Positions 23,364 through 35,500 of a DNA stretch of 64,000 nucleotides are shown here, in pieces. The notes under the pieces are model-generated. The model searched no databases. It had not been told where the DNA came from and saw nothing but the letters and a program-made list of their open reading frames with translations. The translations under genes were made by a program, and so were the position numbers. Source of the DNA: Tenodera sinensis (lineage: Eukaryota; Arthropoda; Insecta; Mantodea; Mantidae). The stretch lies in assembly GCA_030765045.1 (NCBI GenBank), contig CM060962.1:210829136-210893135 (forward strand), in the 5' to 3' direction. How positions within the stretch are numbered: the stretch's first letter is position 1; each line of letters begins with the position of its first letter.

Positions 23364-23639
23364 TTAGGACAGTAACCTACACGCCTTATCTATATACAGA
23401 TAAAACATAAGACTTTTATATTGCACACAAAGATACGTACTTATGCCAATTTGACGGTATCTGGATACTTCTGAGAGCATTATCCTCCGAGGGACGTATT
23501 TGGGTGCCGGATAGCATTTAATCAACTCCTCGGTGCAGCGATTTAAATCGTATTTATACGCCGCACCAATCACAATGCCGGTACCAAAATAGCATTCACC
23601 CATAAAGACAACGTGCTCTGTGTTGTAAATACCGGCCAA
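23364..23639 (-). pseudogene. Helix-turn-helix fragment, transposase-like
   Basis: A 91-residue minus frame starts MAGIYNTEHVVFMGECYFGT, continues GAAYKYDLNRCTEELIKCYP and PRRIMLSEVSRYRQIG, then loses protein character. It is the inverted partner of the fragment at 22220. A hydrophobic helix, then K-Y-D-L, then P-x-x-x-P before a final helix fits a DUF4817-like DNA-binding head, and the usual G-R-P linker that would follow is missing. Only the DNA-binding head could ever have been made. Confidence 0.55.
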
Positions 23640-23767
23640 CTAGTTTCCGTTGTATTTTGTTTATAAAAGCAAATTTAAAGCACATATAAATATTTGTATT
23701 TTCAGACAAGGAATTAATTATATGCATAATGTCCTTCAAAAGTCACTTCAAACTTTGAAGTGCTATA

Positions 23768-24405
23768 CCCGGTGGAAGGGAAGTCATTCCATTAATTTAA
23801 ACCACTGATAGATTTCGATATTTGGAACACATTTTGTATCTTACGTTTTTGTCTTTGACCATATCCTATGAAGATATTTTAGTTTTCTGAAAAACAAGCT
23901 GGCAACACTGCAGATTGTGTGGGTGTCACTTTCCCTAGCTCAGTACATAAACGAACACAGCAACGGTACTTCCTGAGAACAAACAAATACCCTGCCTTGT
24001 CCTCCTGTGTTTACTCCACGAGTGTAGGCCAATCACAAGCGTTAGCTCCCAAAACATTAAAGCGAAAGCGAAAGTGCTAGACCTGTTCACATCCACAAAC
24101 CAGTTCAATTCCCTGACCAACCTCAACGCAACGTTGTCCACTTACTTGCAGTATTCCTTCATATCTTTTAAGTGATTAATTATTTCGAAAAGCAATGCGT
24201 AACTTATTGTTACTCTACGCATCCTACAAGTAACAAACTGTTATCTTCGTACATTCTTGTGGAATTACGCATCCAGATTGGATCAAAAACCATTTACTTT
24301 TTCGAAATCGACTGATCAAAGAACAAAATGCCATTAGACTTTTTTGTTTGTAATGCTTCTATGAAGCACATATTAGAAGGAATGTAATGACTTCCCTTCC
24401 ACCTG
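23768..24405. mobile_element. 638-bp MITE with TA target site
   Basis: Perfect 18-bp inverted repeats GGTGGAAGGGAAGTCATT sit at both ends, directly inside TA dinucleotides (23766-23767 and 24406-24407). That is the signature of Tc1/mariner-class non-autonomous elements. The two ends differ only in the outermost bases (CCC against CA). The 68-codon minus frame in the middle shows no domain. Confidence 0.85.
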
Positions 24406-24409
24406 TATA

Positions 24410-26085
24410 TATTGCAACAAATGAAAACACCAGTTACTGCAAGACCCACTTTATCACTTAGGCGCTTAGCTTAGCGCAAGCATTACATGTGAGACACTGC
24501 TGGACACACGACAAAACACAACTGATCTCTGAAACCGAATTACAATAAACTGCTGAGTAACAATTACAATCGGTGTTATTCACTGAACTCGCACTGCCAA
24601 CTTTCCGATGAAATACTGTCCACTCTCAGTTCAACTCGATTCGACTGACACTTAAGTTATAGAACTAACTGACTGACTGGTGCAGGGCGACAGTGGGCCG
24701 GGAACACAAAGCGAATCTACTGGACGACGAAAATGCTAGAAACGGCAAGAGCGCATTATTGGGAGCAGAAAGACAGCGCACAAGGGCTATTGTTCTGCTC
24801 GGGTTACTTTTCAGCCAAGATGACCAGCCATTTGCAGCAGGTAGCCGGGAGTGTCAGTATGCGCTAATCCCTCCACGGCAGGTTATTAACTTCGCGGCTG
24901 CGGCAACAATATTTTAATATTTCAATTGAAAGGAAGCAAAAACTAGATTATTTAGAGCATACAATAGGGTTTGATTTGTACAAAACCTTGGGAATGTGTC
25001 TACCACTCTTTGTGCAACATGTTGCGAATTCTTTCGCAGATCTCTTACAAAATAGACAATTTCTTCCAAGACACCACTTTTCAGTTGTGCTAACTGCGAC
25101 CAAAAGTCGGCCTGATGTGAGATCTGGTGAGTGTGGATACCATATTGGCCAACTGACTGACCGATAGCCATAGATCTGTTGAAGTTTCCTGATTTAATCC
25201 GCATGATTAAGAACTGAATATGCACATGTTTTACTAAAACCGTTAAGTTCTAAATTGTTTTAGATCTTGAAAAAGACTCGCACTCTTTCATAATAACATT
25301 ACATCAGATGTATTCGAACATTTAGTAATAGAACCACGAGTTGCAAATTACAAACCATTAGTAATTTATTCAACAAAATGGTAAGTGTAGTAATTATGGA
25401 ATGTCAAAGAAAACAAAGGAAAAACAAACCGCGATGTGACATTTTAATTTTTTTTTCTTAAATCAGACATTGCAATACTTAAAACGCTTGAAAGACTGAA
25501 GGGACTTTTAAAAGCCACTATATTACCCACTCTATAACAAAATGCTTCGTGCATATTTGAACCTACGACCAACATTTTGGAAGTCATGTGTTGATCAGCT
25601 CTCCGATCATATGGTTAGGACGTGTAAGCAAATGACATAGAATGTCTTAAGAATTAAAAAAGAAAGGAAAAAGTAATGCTTAGATTAAGGCGAAGGCTGA
25701 AAACGGTCCAAGGTTTTGAGATCAAATGAAGGACATATCATAAAAGAAATAACAAAAAGGGGGAAAAAGAGGATAGAAGTAAATCCTGTAGGAGAAATGG
25801 CGAAGAAAGAAGCACAACATAAAACAATAGAAACGAAACCCAGCGGCAATGAGACAAAGGAGGAAAAATCGATTGTACACCAACAGATTCTGGGGATGGA
25901 GAATTTGAAGATATGGATGCAGAGGAGAAAGAAAATCGTTCATAAAACACAAGAAAATCTCAGATAATGAGATATAGAAACTGAGATTAAAGAATGATCG
26001 ATGGCCACAAAAGTAAGACGAACTTATAAAGAGACGAGAAAAACCATAGCTAAATATAAACAACATAAATATAACAAGACAAATA
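24410..26085. other. Unassigned spacer
   Basis: A GC-richer patch at 24660-24900 and a lysine/glutamate-rich frame at 25716-25967 were examined. Neither shows a recognisable domain. The second region may be old LINE sequence, but no diagnostic motif is present. Confidence 0.4.
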
Positions 26086-26089
26086 TTTT

Positions 26090-26410
26090 TTTCTTTACCT
26101 GACTACCCTGCCCTTATGTAGGACTTACAAGCCAGTGCCTAGGGGCAGATGCCTATCGGGGAGCAGAGGAACCTATTGCCCGTACAGAGTGAACACCTGG
26201 AAGCGGGTGGTCAGCCAAGCACCGGGTATGGCAGTATGGAAGAGGATTATATGAAATGCAGGCGAAATCTATGATTGGAAAGGTGATAATGGAGCAATTG
26301 GTGGAATGAGTGGCGGGGAAAACTGGAGAACCCGGAGAAAGCCCGTCCTGACGCCGCTTCGTCCATCGCGAATACCACATGCGGGTCCCTGGGATCGAAC
26401 CCGGGCCATC
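26090..26410 (-). mobile_element. tRNA-derived SINE, long-body family, full-length copy
   Basis: On the minus strand the B box CCCGGGTTCGATCCCAGGGAC is followed by GTGGTATTCGCGATGGACGA, CTCCAGTTTTCCCCGCC and GCACTATC-type blocks, then a T-rich end on the plus strand. It shares these blocks in order with 48335-48797 (plus), including the CACCCGCTTCCAGGTCTTCA-like segment. The copy at 31868 is a shorter relative. The shared body length is about 320 bp. Confidence 0.75.
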
Positions 26411-26414
26411 TAGG

Positions 26415-26840
26415 AAAGTAGAAGTCTAGGTATTTTTAAGTGATGGAGAGTCAGGCTTCAAGCTGATAGATATACAAGCATTGTTTCGTATGCTAATTGG
26501 AAAAGTCTGAGAAACTCTCTGGGGTAACGTTCAAAGAAATCTGAACACTCTTGAGAAATACTCATTCGAATACGTTTTTGGTCCATTGTTAACAAATCCG
26601 GCATCCATTGAGCGGAAATCTGTCGCATACCTTAATTTTGTTGAAATTGACAACTATATTGAAATAGTCCCGAAATATGTTGTTTAAACCAGCATCTCTG
26701 AAAACAAACAAAATTAGACCAAATTAAATTATATATATAAAAGGAGTATCAGTGGGAAATACTACTTTAAGAGAAATGGAACCCGTAGAAACTTGTTCTA
26801 TGTTAGAAGAAGCTGATGATTTCGTCCAAATTGAGTCCTT
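26415..26840. other. Non-coding spacer
   Basis: Nothing recognised; a short (AT) run lies near 26728. Confidence 0.5.
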
Positions 26841-26845
26841 TTCTT

Positions 26846-27430
26846 CTACAGGTTCAAACACAAATGGTTTAAGAGATGTCTCACCGGTTGTTGATGACAA
26901 TGCAGGAGATTTAGTTCTTGCGCTGTTTTTGATTGAGAAGAATCAGAGATTCCATGCTGGAGTGCTTGAGAAAAAATTCTGGTAAACAATTCTTCCCAGT
27001 GGCGGCTCTCACATGAATGCACTAATAGTGCCAGCAATACTGTTGTATAATGCACAACGACGACGACGACGAAGAAACAATGTATGGCATATGGATATTT
27101 GTCACGAACAATTTTGTGTACGACACTGATGCCACCGCCCATAACTGATGCACCGTCGTAACCTTGTGCTCTTAATTTCTTTGACACCTAGTGTGGTTTC
27201 TAATTCCTTAAAAATGCTCTGAGAAAGTATATGTACATCATGTCCTTCTGGCACAATAACTGTCCAAAATATTTTTACACGCCTACCTTCAACAATGTAT
27301 CGCAATATCACTATCAGCTGTGATTCGCATGACGCATCTGTTTTCATCGCTACAATGGCAACGTAATTAGGTTTGCTCATTTCTTCGAATGACCTCATCA
27401 TGATATACGAGAACTGTAGCATGCGTTCCA
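26846..27430 (-). pseudogene. hAT-type transposase remnant (DUF4371-like)
   Basis: Two overlapping minus frames join by a frameshift near 27130-27180. The first carries SKPNYVAIVAMKTDASCESQ, then LIVILRYIVEGRRVKIF and IFKELETTLGV. The second carries LRAQGYDGASVMGGGISVV, then HKIVRDKYPYAIHCF. This is the order of the central hAT catalytic region in ZMYM/ZBED-like transposases (LRGQGYDGAxxMSG followed by the P-x-A-x-x-x-H-C strand). The first catalytic Asp region reads AMKTDAS where DETTD is usual, so it is probably damaged. A small GTC expansion (about 27056-27073) adds a run of Val. No C-terminal dimerisation domain is present. Confidence 0.8.
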
Positions 27431-27895
27431 GAATATATTCTGTGTGGTTTTAGACGATCCTATAAATGCAGCGGAAGATCACAAGTGTAACTTTAATTAC
27501 CTATCTAGCTCAGCACTGAAATGAATTAATTCTCGGAACACACCTTTATTATTCGAGTCCTCCGACTCATCGTATCCGGTGAATGCTAATTCTAACTTTC
27601 TACAGAATCGTATGCAATTGATTATTAAATTTAGCACATACTGTTTCTGTCTACTAGCTGGTTATGATTTAGGATGGCTTGCTGTACTGGGAGTCCAGTT
27701 TAGCTCGGATGTCTGTGCTGCCTAGTACAGCTACGTTCATCATATTGTTCATGCTGTTTGGATTTCTCGAGAAACTTAATTTTTTTGCCGAACGTCAACT
27801 AATCCACCACACCTTTCTTTCAATAATTGTTACCACCACCAGCTACAATGCATGGGAAGCAGAATATAGCTTTTTTGACCTCACGTACACAAATC
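27431..27895. other. Non-coding spacer
   Basis: Nothing recognised. Confidence 0.5.
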
Positions 27896-27899
27896 CATT

Positions 27900-27911
27900 T
27901 GTGCGTGCGTG

Positions 27912-27964
<53 letters not shown>

Positions 27965-27987
27965 GCGTGTGCGTGTGCGTGCGTGTC
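27900..27987. repeat. (GT)n microsatellite with GTGC ends
   Basis: About 20 GT units flanked by GTGCGT steps; Cys-Val frames across it are artefacts. Confidence 0.97.
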
Positions 27988-27989
27988 TG

Positions 27990-29085
27990 TATGTGCAAAT
28001 GTCGCTATTGAATTTTCTTACGCGGTTACATTTGCACCTTTTTGTTCTGTGTTTATATAAAGATCAGGAGTAGGTCTTCCCATGCATTCTATTTTCACCT
28101 TGTCTTCTCACGATAAAGTAGAAAATGGACTACTTATTAAACAACTCATCTCATTCACCTTATTTAAACAAAGCAAACCGCACACCACACACGCTCCTAC
28201 ACTCCACAGTGTGTATTGTTCCTACATCCTCGTACACCTCTAAGTGTGTGGGATTACTGGCAGTGCAGGCAGCATTATAGAAAACAATGAGTCATTCAAT
28301 GATTGCATGGAAAATGAATGACCAATATGGTAGTATAACAAGACACATTTTCTACTTTTATGCTGCAATGGTGATTTCTTAATAAAGCACAATTTCTCTT
28401 AAGTGTGTGATACACATAATTTGCACGTGCTGCCAAGTTTAGCCGTGACAGATACCAACTGGCACGGATATCAGCTACTCTCTTACCCTTCAAATCCCGC
28501 TAGCGTCCAGTCTTAACGACCAGAACTCTACAAAACTGAGCCAGAGATGAAGCGGCACGGATCCATAGAATAGTCACATAAGGTTGCAAACTTTAAACTC
28601 ATTGTCGCTTCCTTCAGCTTCTACGGGTTTCCTGGAAAACTCTTCTATTGCCAGACAAGTCATTTCATTGCGCCTTATAGAGTAATAAGAATAATGCTCG
28701 CATTCTCGATGTAACCTGGAGTGTACAAACAATATACGTAGTTTTATTAAGGTTGTACCATGGCACAGAGACACTACCCCCGATGCCACCCTGATTCTTC
28801 CTTGTGTTTCTAAGCAACGAGGACATGTGCAACGTGCAGAAGAATCAGTTTGTGAGGAAACTGCAACCATCCCTTCGTTTAAGACATGGAAGGCTTATTT
28901 TCATAAATATTACAGACAATTATATCTTTTGAAATAAATCATTCTTTGGCCAAGAAATGGCCAAATTGACAGAGAAGTTTATTTTAAAAACAATTTTGAT
29001 CTAAAATTATTTTCTTGTATGATGAAGCTTTAAATAAAAAAATACAGTATTTAGTATCTACTCAATTTTTAAAATTTTTAACGCA
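27990..29085. other. Non-coding spacer
   Basis: A 98-codon minus frame at 28574-28870 was examined; it has no splice-site support or recognisable domain. Confidence 0.45.
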
Positions 29086-29087
29086 AC

Positions 29088-29090
<3 letters not shown>

Positions 29091-29148
<58 letters not shown>
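29091..29148. repeat. (TA)n microsatellite
   Basis: About 29 TA units. Confidence 0.97.
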
Positions 29149-29149
<1 letters not shown>

Positions 29150-29151
<2 letters not shown>

Positions 29152-31860
29152 TTTGAGAAAAGAGAAATAACATACTTCTCCCGCTAAAGCGCTAATTGGA
29201 AAGTTTTACCTTGCAGCGCAGGAATATGACAAACGACAACTTTGGATTTATAAGGCTCTGTGTTTTCTAGCACTGCGGTTAATACACCTTAAATCTTTAA
29301 TTATTTTGTTTCGAGGAATTTCGAAACAGTTTCCGTGAAATCACCGTACATAAAATTTTGTCGAGTGCGGTACTTATCGACGGGTACCTAACAAATTATA
29401 TACTCGTCGGCGTTTTGGCCAAGCAAAAGTCGCTCAAGCATAAGGGCACGTGATAACGTCTCCAGCAATCTGAAATCTGCGGGTAAAATTTCCACTTTTA
29501 TGCCTTAAATCATTTTGTTTGTTTGTTCCATATTATATCCCGCCTTTAACTGCAGAGGTCATATCGGCGCCCTTGCCTATTGACAAATGGTGTTACACGT
29601 TTACGTTGGGTTTTTCTATCCTTAGGGGGGGGGAGTATCATTGTTCACCTAAAAACCCTATTTCTTTCGCTAGGTTCTGCACGTGAAATACTCTTAAGTT
29701 TGATCCGAAAGCTTTAGTAATCAAATTCACCCATTAGTTCGCCACCTATGTGATACCGTTTGAAATCCAAGGAAAGATAGAATTTCTTCAAACAAGAATA
29801 TTTAATTTACTGAAAAACTAGGCAACGTAGTAATCATCATCAGTTTGAAACTTTTAATTGTCTCGTTGGAGAATGGTTTTCGATAATAGACTTCCATGCT
29901 GGATTATAAAGCTTCTAGACTGAGAGTATCGATTCATGACCATTTAGGTCCTCCTTTGAACCTCATTTCATTACACACAAATGCAATTCCACGGAATGTG
30001 TATGAGCTTTGTCCCTTTCAGTATCTAATTATTTAAAGAACAGGCGGGGGAACATAACAAGTAGTGCATGTTTTGTACTACTGTGACAACATTCAATTTC
30101 TTTGTATGAAACGCTGGTGAATGATAAAAGCAGGATGAATGACAGTTGTATAGGATGTATTATCAATTCCAGGCGTAAATATATACTACCATTTTTCCCC
30201 AGTGTTACCATAAAACAGCTTTTATCCAGTGGATATACTGTGGATGTTAAATCAGCAGTGGGACTCGGCGAGAACCACAATTTCAGGAACAGCAGAAGAT
30301 TTTGGCTTACAGACAGAAAAAGTAGTTGCCATTTGAGAAAAATAAATTCACATATTATGAAGATCCTTTAGTTTTGAAATGTTCATCAGTTTCAGATATT
30401 GTAAAGCAAATTTGTTTGTGTGCTGTGTAGTGTTCAGACATTCTGTTGACCGTTTGTACAGTTTAGAAATGGACGTTAAGCTGACTTAAAAAAAAAAGAA
30501 TTAATAATAGTCGATGGAGTTATGTAAGGGAAAAAAAGCTATTGTTAGCGAATGGACAGCGGCTATTTATTTGAGCAGGCATTTCTAAAACTTAAAGAAG
30601 TGTCTACATTCTAAAGAAGTGTCTCAGCAATTTAACTCAAAATTAATACAACTGCTAGATTACCTTCTTGAAAATTACGTAAGTTTTTAAATTACCCTCC
30701 AAATGTGAGGTCAAGCTGCAACTTCCATGGGGAATTCCGAGACTAAATGTGAATCGTGTAACTTTGCGTTTAATGCTCTGTTTTGTAAGTTCCACCTCAC
30801 TTATTCATTTTTATTGACATTTTAATACTGTTTCAAACTTGAGTGTAAAAAGAGTAGGCCAGAGAAACACATAGATACTGTTGTTCGCAAACGTCAACAA
30901 ACATTGGTATTACGGCTGGGAAAGAATAAATGTGGAACATTAAATTGATTACAGTTAGTCAAACACGTCTGATATACGTATTATCCCTAGAGAAGGGAAT
31001 AATATTTTTAAAGCAGCAGCCAAGAGATAAAGTTAAAAATTGTACTGCAAAAACAGAAATATTTTTAACCACGCCAATATGCCAGTGCTCAGCCTGGGAA
31101 AGTTGAGAAGGCTTTGGTATAAAGCGTTGCATGATCTGTGTTTAAATATTTCGTGCCTTTTTGACTTACAATAACACTTGGAATGATTTTTCCTCAAATT
31201 AAATATCGGCTTAGCTCTCTTCATCAAATATTCCTCAAATTGTATGTACCTACCCGGAGCAGGATTTGTTCAATGGCCAATGAGATTATCCTCACACGAT
31301 GAGTTTTCTACTGGAGGACATACAAATTAATGATGCAGGTCATGTCATGCGGACTTGAATACACATTAATAACCAGGGAACATCTCCCTAAAATGTGCGT
31401 TTTGTGTAAGAAATATCAAGTGGCGCACGTCGTGTTATTGAGGTATGAAACCAAAATTGCCATATTCTAGTTAGGAGGTAGAAGTCTGAAAATACGAGAC
31501 GCACGTGTATTGCACACTATTTTTACGGCAATAATGAATAATACAAATATTTACGCGAAAATAAACTTAATGCCTAATGCCTATCCTGTTCAAATGCAGT
31601 ATTAAGATCGACCGCGCTATACCCTCTGCGAACGGGTGATCGATTATTCACACCTGGTAATACTGACCAGATCAGTCAGCAACTGAAGGTGACATGGCTG
31701 CGTGCGCCGAAAGAGTTATACTTAAATGCTGCATGAATTGAATCTTAAGTAAATATTAACAAATAAAGGGATGTAAAGATGCAAGAATTAATTGACATAC
31801 TTAAACTATCAAATATGGTCATATTGCATGTTTGTAACAATAAATATGCCTATATTAATA
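29150..31860. other. Non-coding spacer
   Basis: About 2.7 kb with no gene, SINE head or shared repeat that I can recognise. Frames up to 89 codons (30102-30371) lack domain features. Confidence 0.5.
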
Positions 31861-31867
31861 TACCAAG

Positions 31868-32110
31868 AAGGCGCCGTGGCGGAGTGTTTAGATCGCTCGC
31901 CTTTCACCGAGGGTGCCCGGATTCCATCACAGAGGGCCGTATGTGGAAAATGTGGTGGAGAAAGCGGTGTCTGGACGGGTTTTCTCTGGCTTCTCCCGTT
32001 TTCCCCGTCATTCATTCCATCAACTACTCCGTCATTATATTTTGTTTCATCTATTTCGCTCTCATTTAATATTATCTCCTTCCTCACTCTCATACCAGGC
32101 TTCGGACTGA
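31868..32110 (+). mobile_element. tRNA-derived SINE, long-body family, divergent copy
   Basis: GGCGCCGTGGCGGAGTGTTT supplies the A box, and CCCGGATTCCATCACAG a decayed B box. The body GTCTGGACGGGTTTTCTC and CGTTTTCCCCGTCATTCATT matches 48420-48480. The 3' half is shortened compared with the copies at 26090 and 48335. A 151-codon plus frame across it is not protein-like. Confidence 0.7.
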
Positions 32111-32114
32111 TCAT

Positions 32115-32850
32115 AACATTTCATCCTCAACTCTGCAGAACCTCTAGCCAAATCTCAAATACACCCTGCCGGCCTGAAATGGATTTTGTGGACTACAAAA
32201 AAATGTTACAATCATCTTCAAAACAAGATATTTTCAAAGTTTACTAATACTTTTTATATTCTTATCTTTCCTCTTTCGTAATTTTCGCAGTGACAGGGAC
32301 CAAAAGAAAGGGGTAATATCCATAAACACTATTCAACATGCTCTCTTCAATTGATTAGGTATTTATTGCTTCTAACCACACCGCACTACGGAGCAGTATA
32401 ATGCGTCTATAATGAGAACAAGATGCTTGTGAATGTGAGGGCGGAACAAATCTCATAAAAGGGTTTATATGCCATGATTGTGTAAAATAATTCATTGAAA
32501 ACATAACAAAAAACTTAATCTCTGTTCCCACGGAAATCCAGCTTTTAGATGCAGTTCCTTTCACTTTAAGAAAGCTTGGGGAAAACAATTCCATTGCTTT
32601 GAGTGATCAGTACTGAGTTTCTTCAATAGTATTTTCATGTCATGTTAAGAGAGCAGTAACTCCGGACATGACATCGATAAATCGCCACCAATAAAATTAT
32701 CGCACCGATATCCACAACATACATACATCGGTCTGCTATTTCGCACGCGCTGTATAGATAGTCACTCGCTTTGTAAGTGCTTTTGGTGCATTTAAAGAAA
32801 CGTATGACAAGTTTCGATTATGAGTATGACTTATCAACCAAATCTCCAGG
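32115..32850. other. Non-coding spacer
   Basis: Nothing recognised. Confidence 0.5.
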
Positions 32851-32851
32851 G

Positions 32852-33022
32852 TTCGATGTCACCCATTGGGATACGGATTTCCGTCCCGGGTAATAGCCCG
32901 TTGTCCATGTAGCATCGTGCTGCTACCGACATCTTCTCTTATCGGTTGGCTAACCGTCCACCTCTGCCCTGGTACAAGATCATCAGGCTGGCAGTCGGAT
33001 TGGCAGTCTCAGGCCCCAAGGA

Positions 33023-33026
<4 letters not shown>
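32852..33026 (+). mobile_element. 5'-truncated SINE with (TTA)n tail
   Basis: CAGGGTTCGATGTCACCC is a B box. It is followed by a GC-rich body (CCGTCCCGGGTAATAGCCCG, GGCTGGCAGTCGGATTGGCA) that ends at once in a TTA array. The A box is absent. Confidence 0.6.

Positions 33027-33103
<77 letters not shown>
33027..33103. repeat. (TTA)n microsatellite at a SINE 3' end
   Basis: About 25 units directly joined to the SINE body. Confidence 0.95.
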
Positions 33104-33105
<2 letters not shown>

Positions 33106-33298
33106 ACTTTATTATTACTATAATTACACTTTGTTTCGCAGAATAATATGTAACGCCAGATGGTCACTAAATATGGGTTTCACTCTTACGTTTTGGTAAA
33201 ACGCTATAGCTGACAGTATAATAATATCTGCCTTTTCTAGCAATTCTATAACTTTGCTGGGAGGGTCCTAAGTATGCCAGCATGAATATTATAGTTTG

Positions 33299-33529
33299 AG
33301 AGGTAGAATCAGGACTGAGAAATTCAATGCCATCGCCGGGATTTGAACCGCGGATCTTCCGCTCTCTAGCCGCGCGAAGAGCGAAAGAACCATGGTTCAA
33401 ATCCTGGCTATGGCATTGAGTTTTTCAGTCCTGATTCTGCCTCTCAAATTGTGCCCACACACGGCTTGTGTGTATTAAAACAATCAATTATTCATTAATT
33501 GACTGACCTTATGAACGGTTACTAATGCG
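33299..33529 (+). mobile_element. Palindromic SINE with 12-bp target duplication
   Basis: TATTATAGTTTG flanks the element at 33287-33298 and 33530-33541, so the whole unit inserted at once. Its first 51 bases (33299-33349) are the reverse complement, about 90% identical, of 33394-33445. Both arms carry the B box GGTTCAAATCC and the body GGCATTGAATTT..CAG. The 44-base spacer holds GCGGATCTTCCG. The right arm goes on to the full 3' end with CACACACGGCTTGTGTGT, matching the ordinary SINE at 41590. The unit could fold into a long hairpin. Confidence 0.8.
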
Positions 33530-33541
33530 TATTATAGTTTG

Positions 33542-35455
33542 TACAGATATACTGGTGTTAATACTCAGAAAACAAAACTCATTTGAAACTACCAAATAGG
33601 ATATTTCATGGCTACAGTTTCACTGAAAGGACCTTTATGTTAAACCACAACGGCACACGCGCTATTATACACGTTGATACTTCTTATTTTATAAAACTTG
33701 GGATATGAAACTACAAATTTTCATGGAGAATATCAAAGTCAAATACATAACCTATGGTATTTGGAAGAACAGGAATTAACTCTTAGGGATTCGAGATGGA
33801 GAGTTCATATAAGCTGCAACATGAGCTGTTTCCAAGTACATTCGTAGAGGAACCTTTGAATTGAATGGGGGTTCTTGAAGAAAGAACAAAACCAGACATG
33901 TATGCCTTGTGTGGAAGATGGCACTGCACAGTGTACGTGACTAACGCTGTGACGAGAGGATATAGAGGAGAATGAGTTAAGCAAAATATACTTACAACAA
34001 AAGTGATGAAACTGGTTTATAAATGCTAGGGAATTAAGAACGGTACTGAAATTGACCAGGAATAGCAAACGAAGTGGGCCGGAGTATTGGATGAGATGAA
34101 AATGTTTATAATAGATGTGAATGGAAAAAATAGACAATAAACAGTGTTAAATTAAGTGATTCACAAGCGGAGACAAATAGGATTGTGGAAGGGAGGGAAG
34201 AAAAGGAAGAGATGGATTTGCTGTAAAGAGTACACCCAAGTGAAAAGGTTATTTTCGAAAGTACTGAAGTTAGAGACTAAATTTCTGGGGCAGGCATTTC
34301 CAGCAACTAAATAAAACGTGTGTACCAAATTTCATTCCAATATCTAATCTTATTCTTGATATATTAATTAATTTACATTAATTTATAGCAATGTTATTGG
34401 GTATAAATAAAATTTATCTGCTCCAACAGATGTTGAACTACAAAGTTGATTTGTTAAAATTACGTATATCTCTTGTTACCTTTGTAACAAATTAAAGGAT
34501 GGAAATTTCAATATAATGAATATTACTTTTAAATATTTTTAATCTGCAAAGTGTAAAAATGTCATAAACATTGGATTATTATATGAATTTTTTTAAACAT
34601 TATAACCAATATATCGATTCAGTTAGGGATTTAAAAGGCCGATCCTTGTGAATTTTCCTGTTCACTACTGGCAGTTAGTACAAAGAGAATATGGTGAGAT
34701 TGGCGATTTGCAAATTCAAAATATGAAAGAAGAGATACAACATCAAACGTCGCATAATGCGAGATGAAGCAGGGTAGCTATTTCAGTGTATATATTAAAA
34801 GTTAAAGAAAGGGGAGGGGAGTATTGTTCTCACATTTTAAATCTCAAAACTAAATCCCCTTACGTTTTAAGTGTTCTTATGTAATTTAATTGAGCCTTCA
34901 AACTTTTGCTTGTTGTCACTGGAAATAATTTCTCGACCTTCGATAACTAAATAATTATCATGAAAACAAGCATTCGTTAAGCTAATAATTAACTAACTGA
35001 AAAGCTATCAGCATTCCTAGTATTACTGAAGATGAGTCTCCGACAGGCAGCTACAATTTTTCTGGTTTTTTTTTAAATGGAGTGTTATTCAAGATTAAAA
35101 TCTTCTAACACGGTTCGCTTTGAAAACAGAGTGCAAAAGGTTAAGGAACCCAAATTTACGAAAGTTCTCGTATACTGTTTTCTAGTTCACTCTCAGGGTG
35201 AGATAGCCCTGCATTACTTCAGAAAAGCTATGGAACATATGCAAGAAATTGGGAAGAAGGCTCAGAGTTGGGCGCAATCGAATTAATTTTGTAATCACTT
35301 TTACATCAAAATGTTGTAATCATGATGAAATAACCATAAGTACCCAGTAATCGTCCGGTGTGAATATTCTGCATTTTGAAGTATATTTTACCCTGGGTCC
35401 TTTGAAATCCGGATTAGATATACATAAATGATTGTTACGTATCATTGCTGATTAC
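33542..35455. other. Non-coding spacer
   Basis: Nothing convincing. The plus strand at 33790-34260 is purine-rich, but its frames do not show LINE motifs. Confidence 0.45.
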
Positions 35456-35456
35456 T

Positions 35457-35500
35457 TTCCTTTTACTTTCTCCACTACTTACCTATAGTAAGAAAGAACC
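35457..35500 (-). mobile_element. Possible TCTCTACT-family terminal stub
   Basis: TTTACTTTCTCCACTACTTACCTATAG resembles the complement of the family 3' hairpin. Only the terminus is present, so the call is weak. Confidence 0.35.

Noticed and set aside
24914..25225. 103-codon minus frame suspected to be a mariner C-terminus
   Set aside because: No SPDLxP-type motif and the alignment by eye is weak.
28574..28870. 98-codon minus frame with several Cys
   Set aside because: Cys spacing does not fit a zinc finger, and there is no splice or repeat support.
31792..32247. 151-codon plus frame
   Set aside because: It runs across a SINE and its flank; the peptide changes character at the SINE edge.
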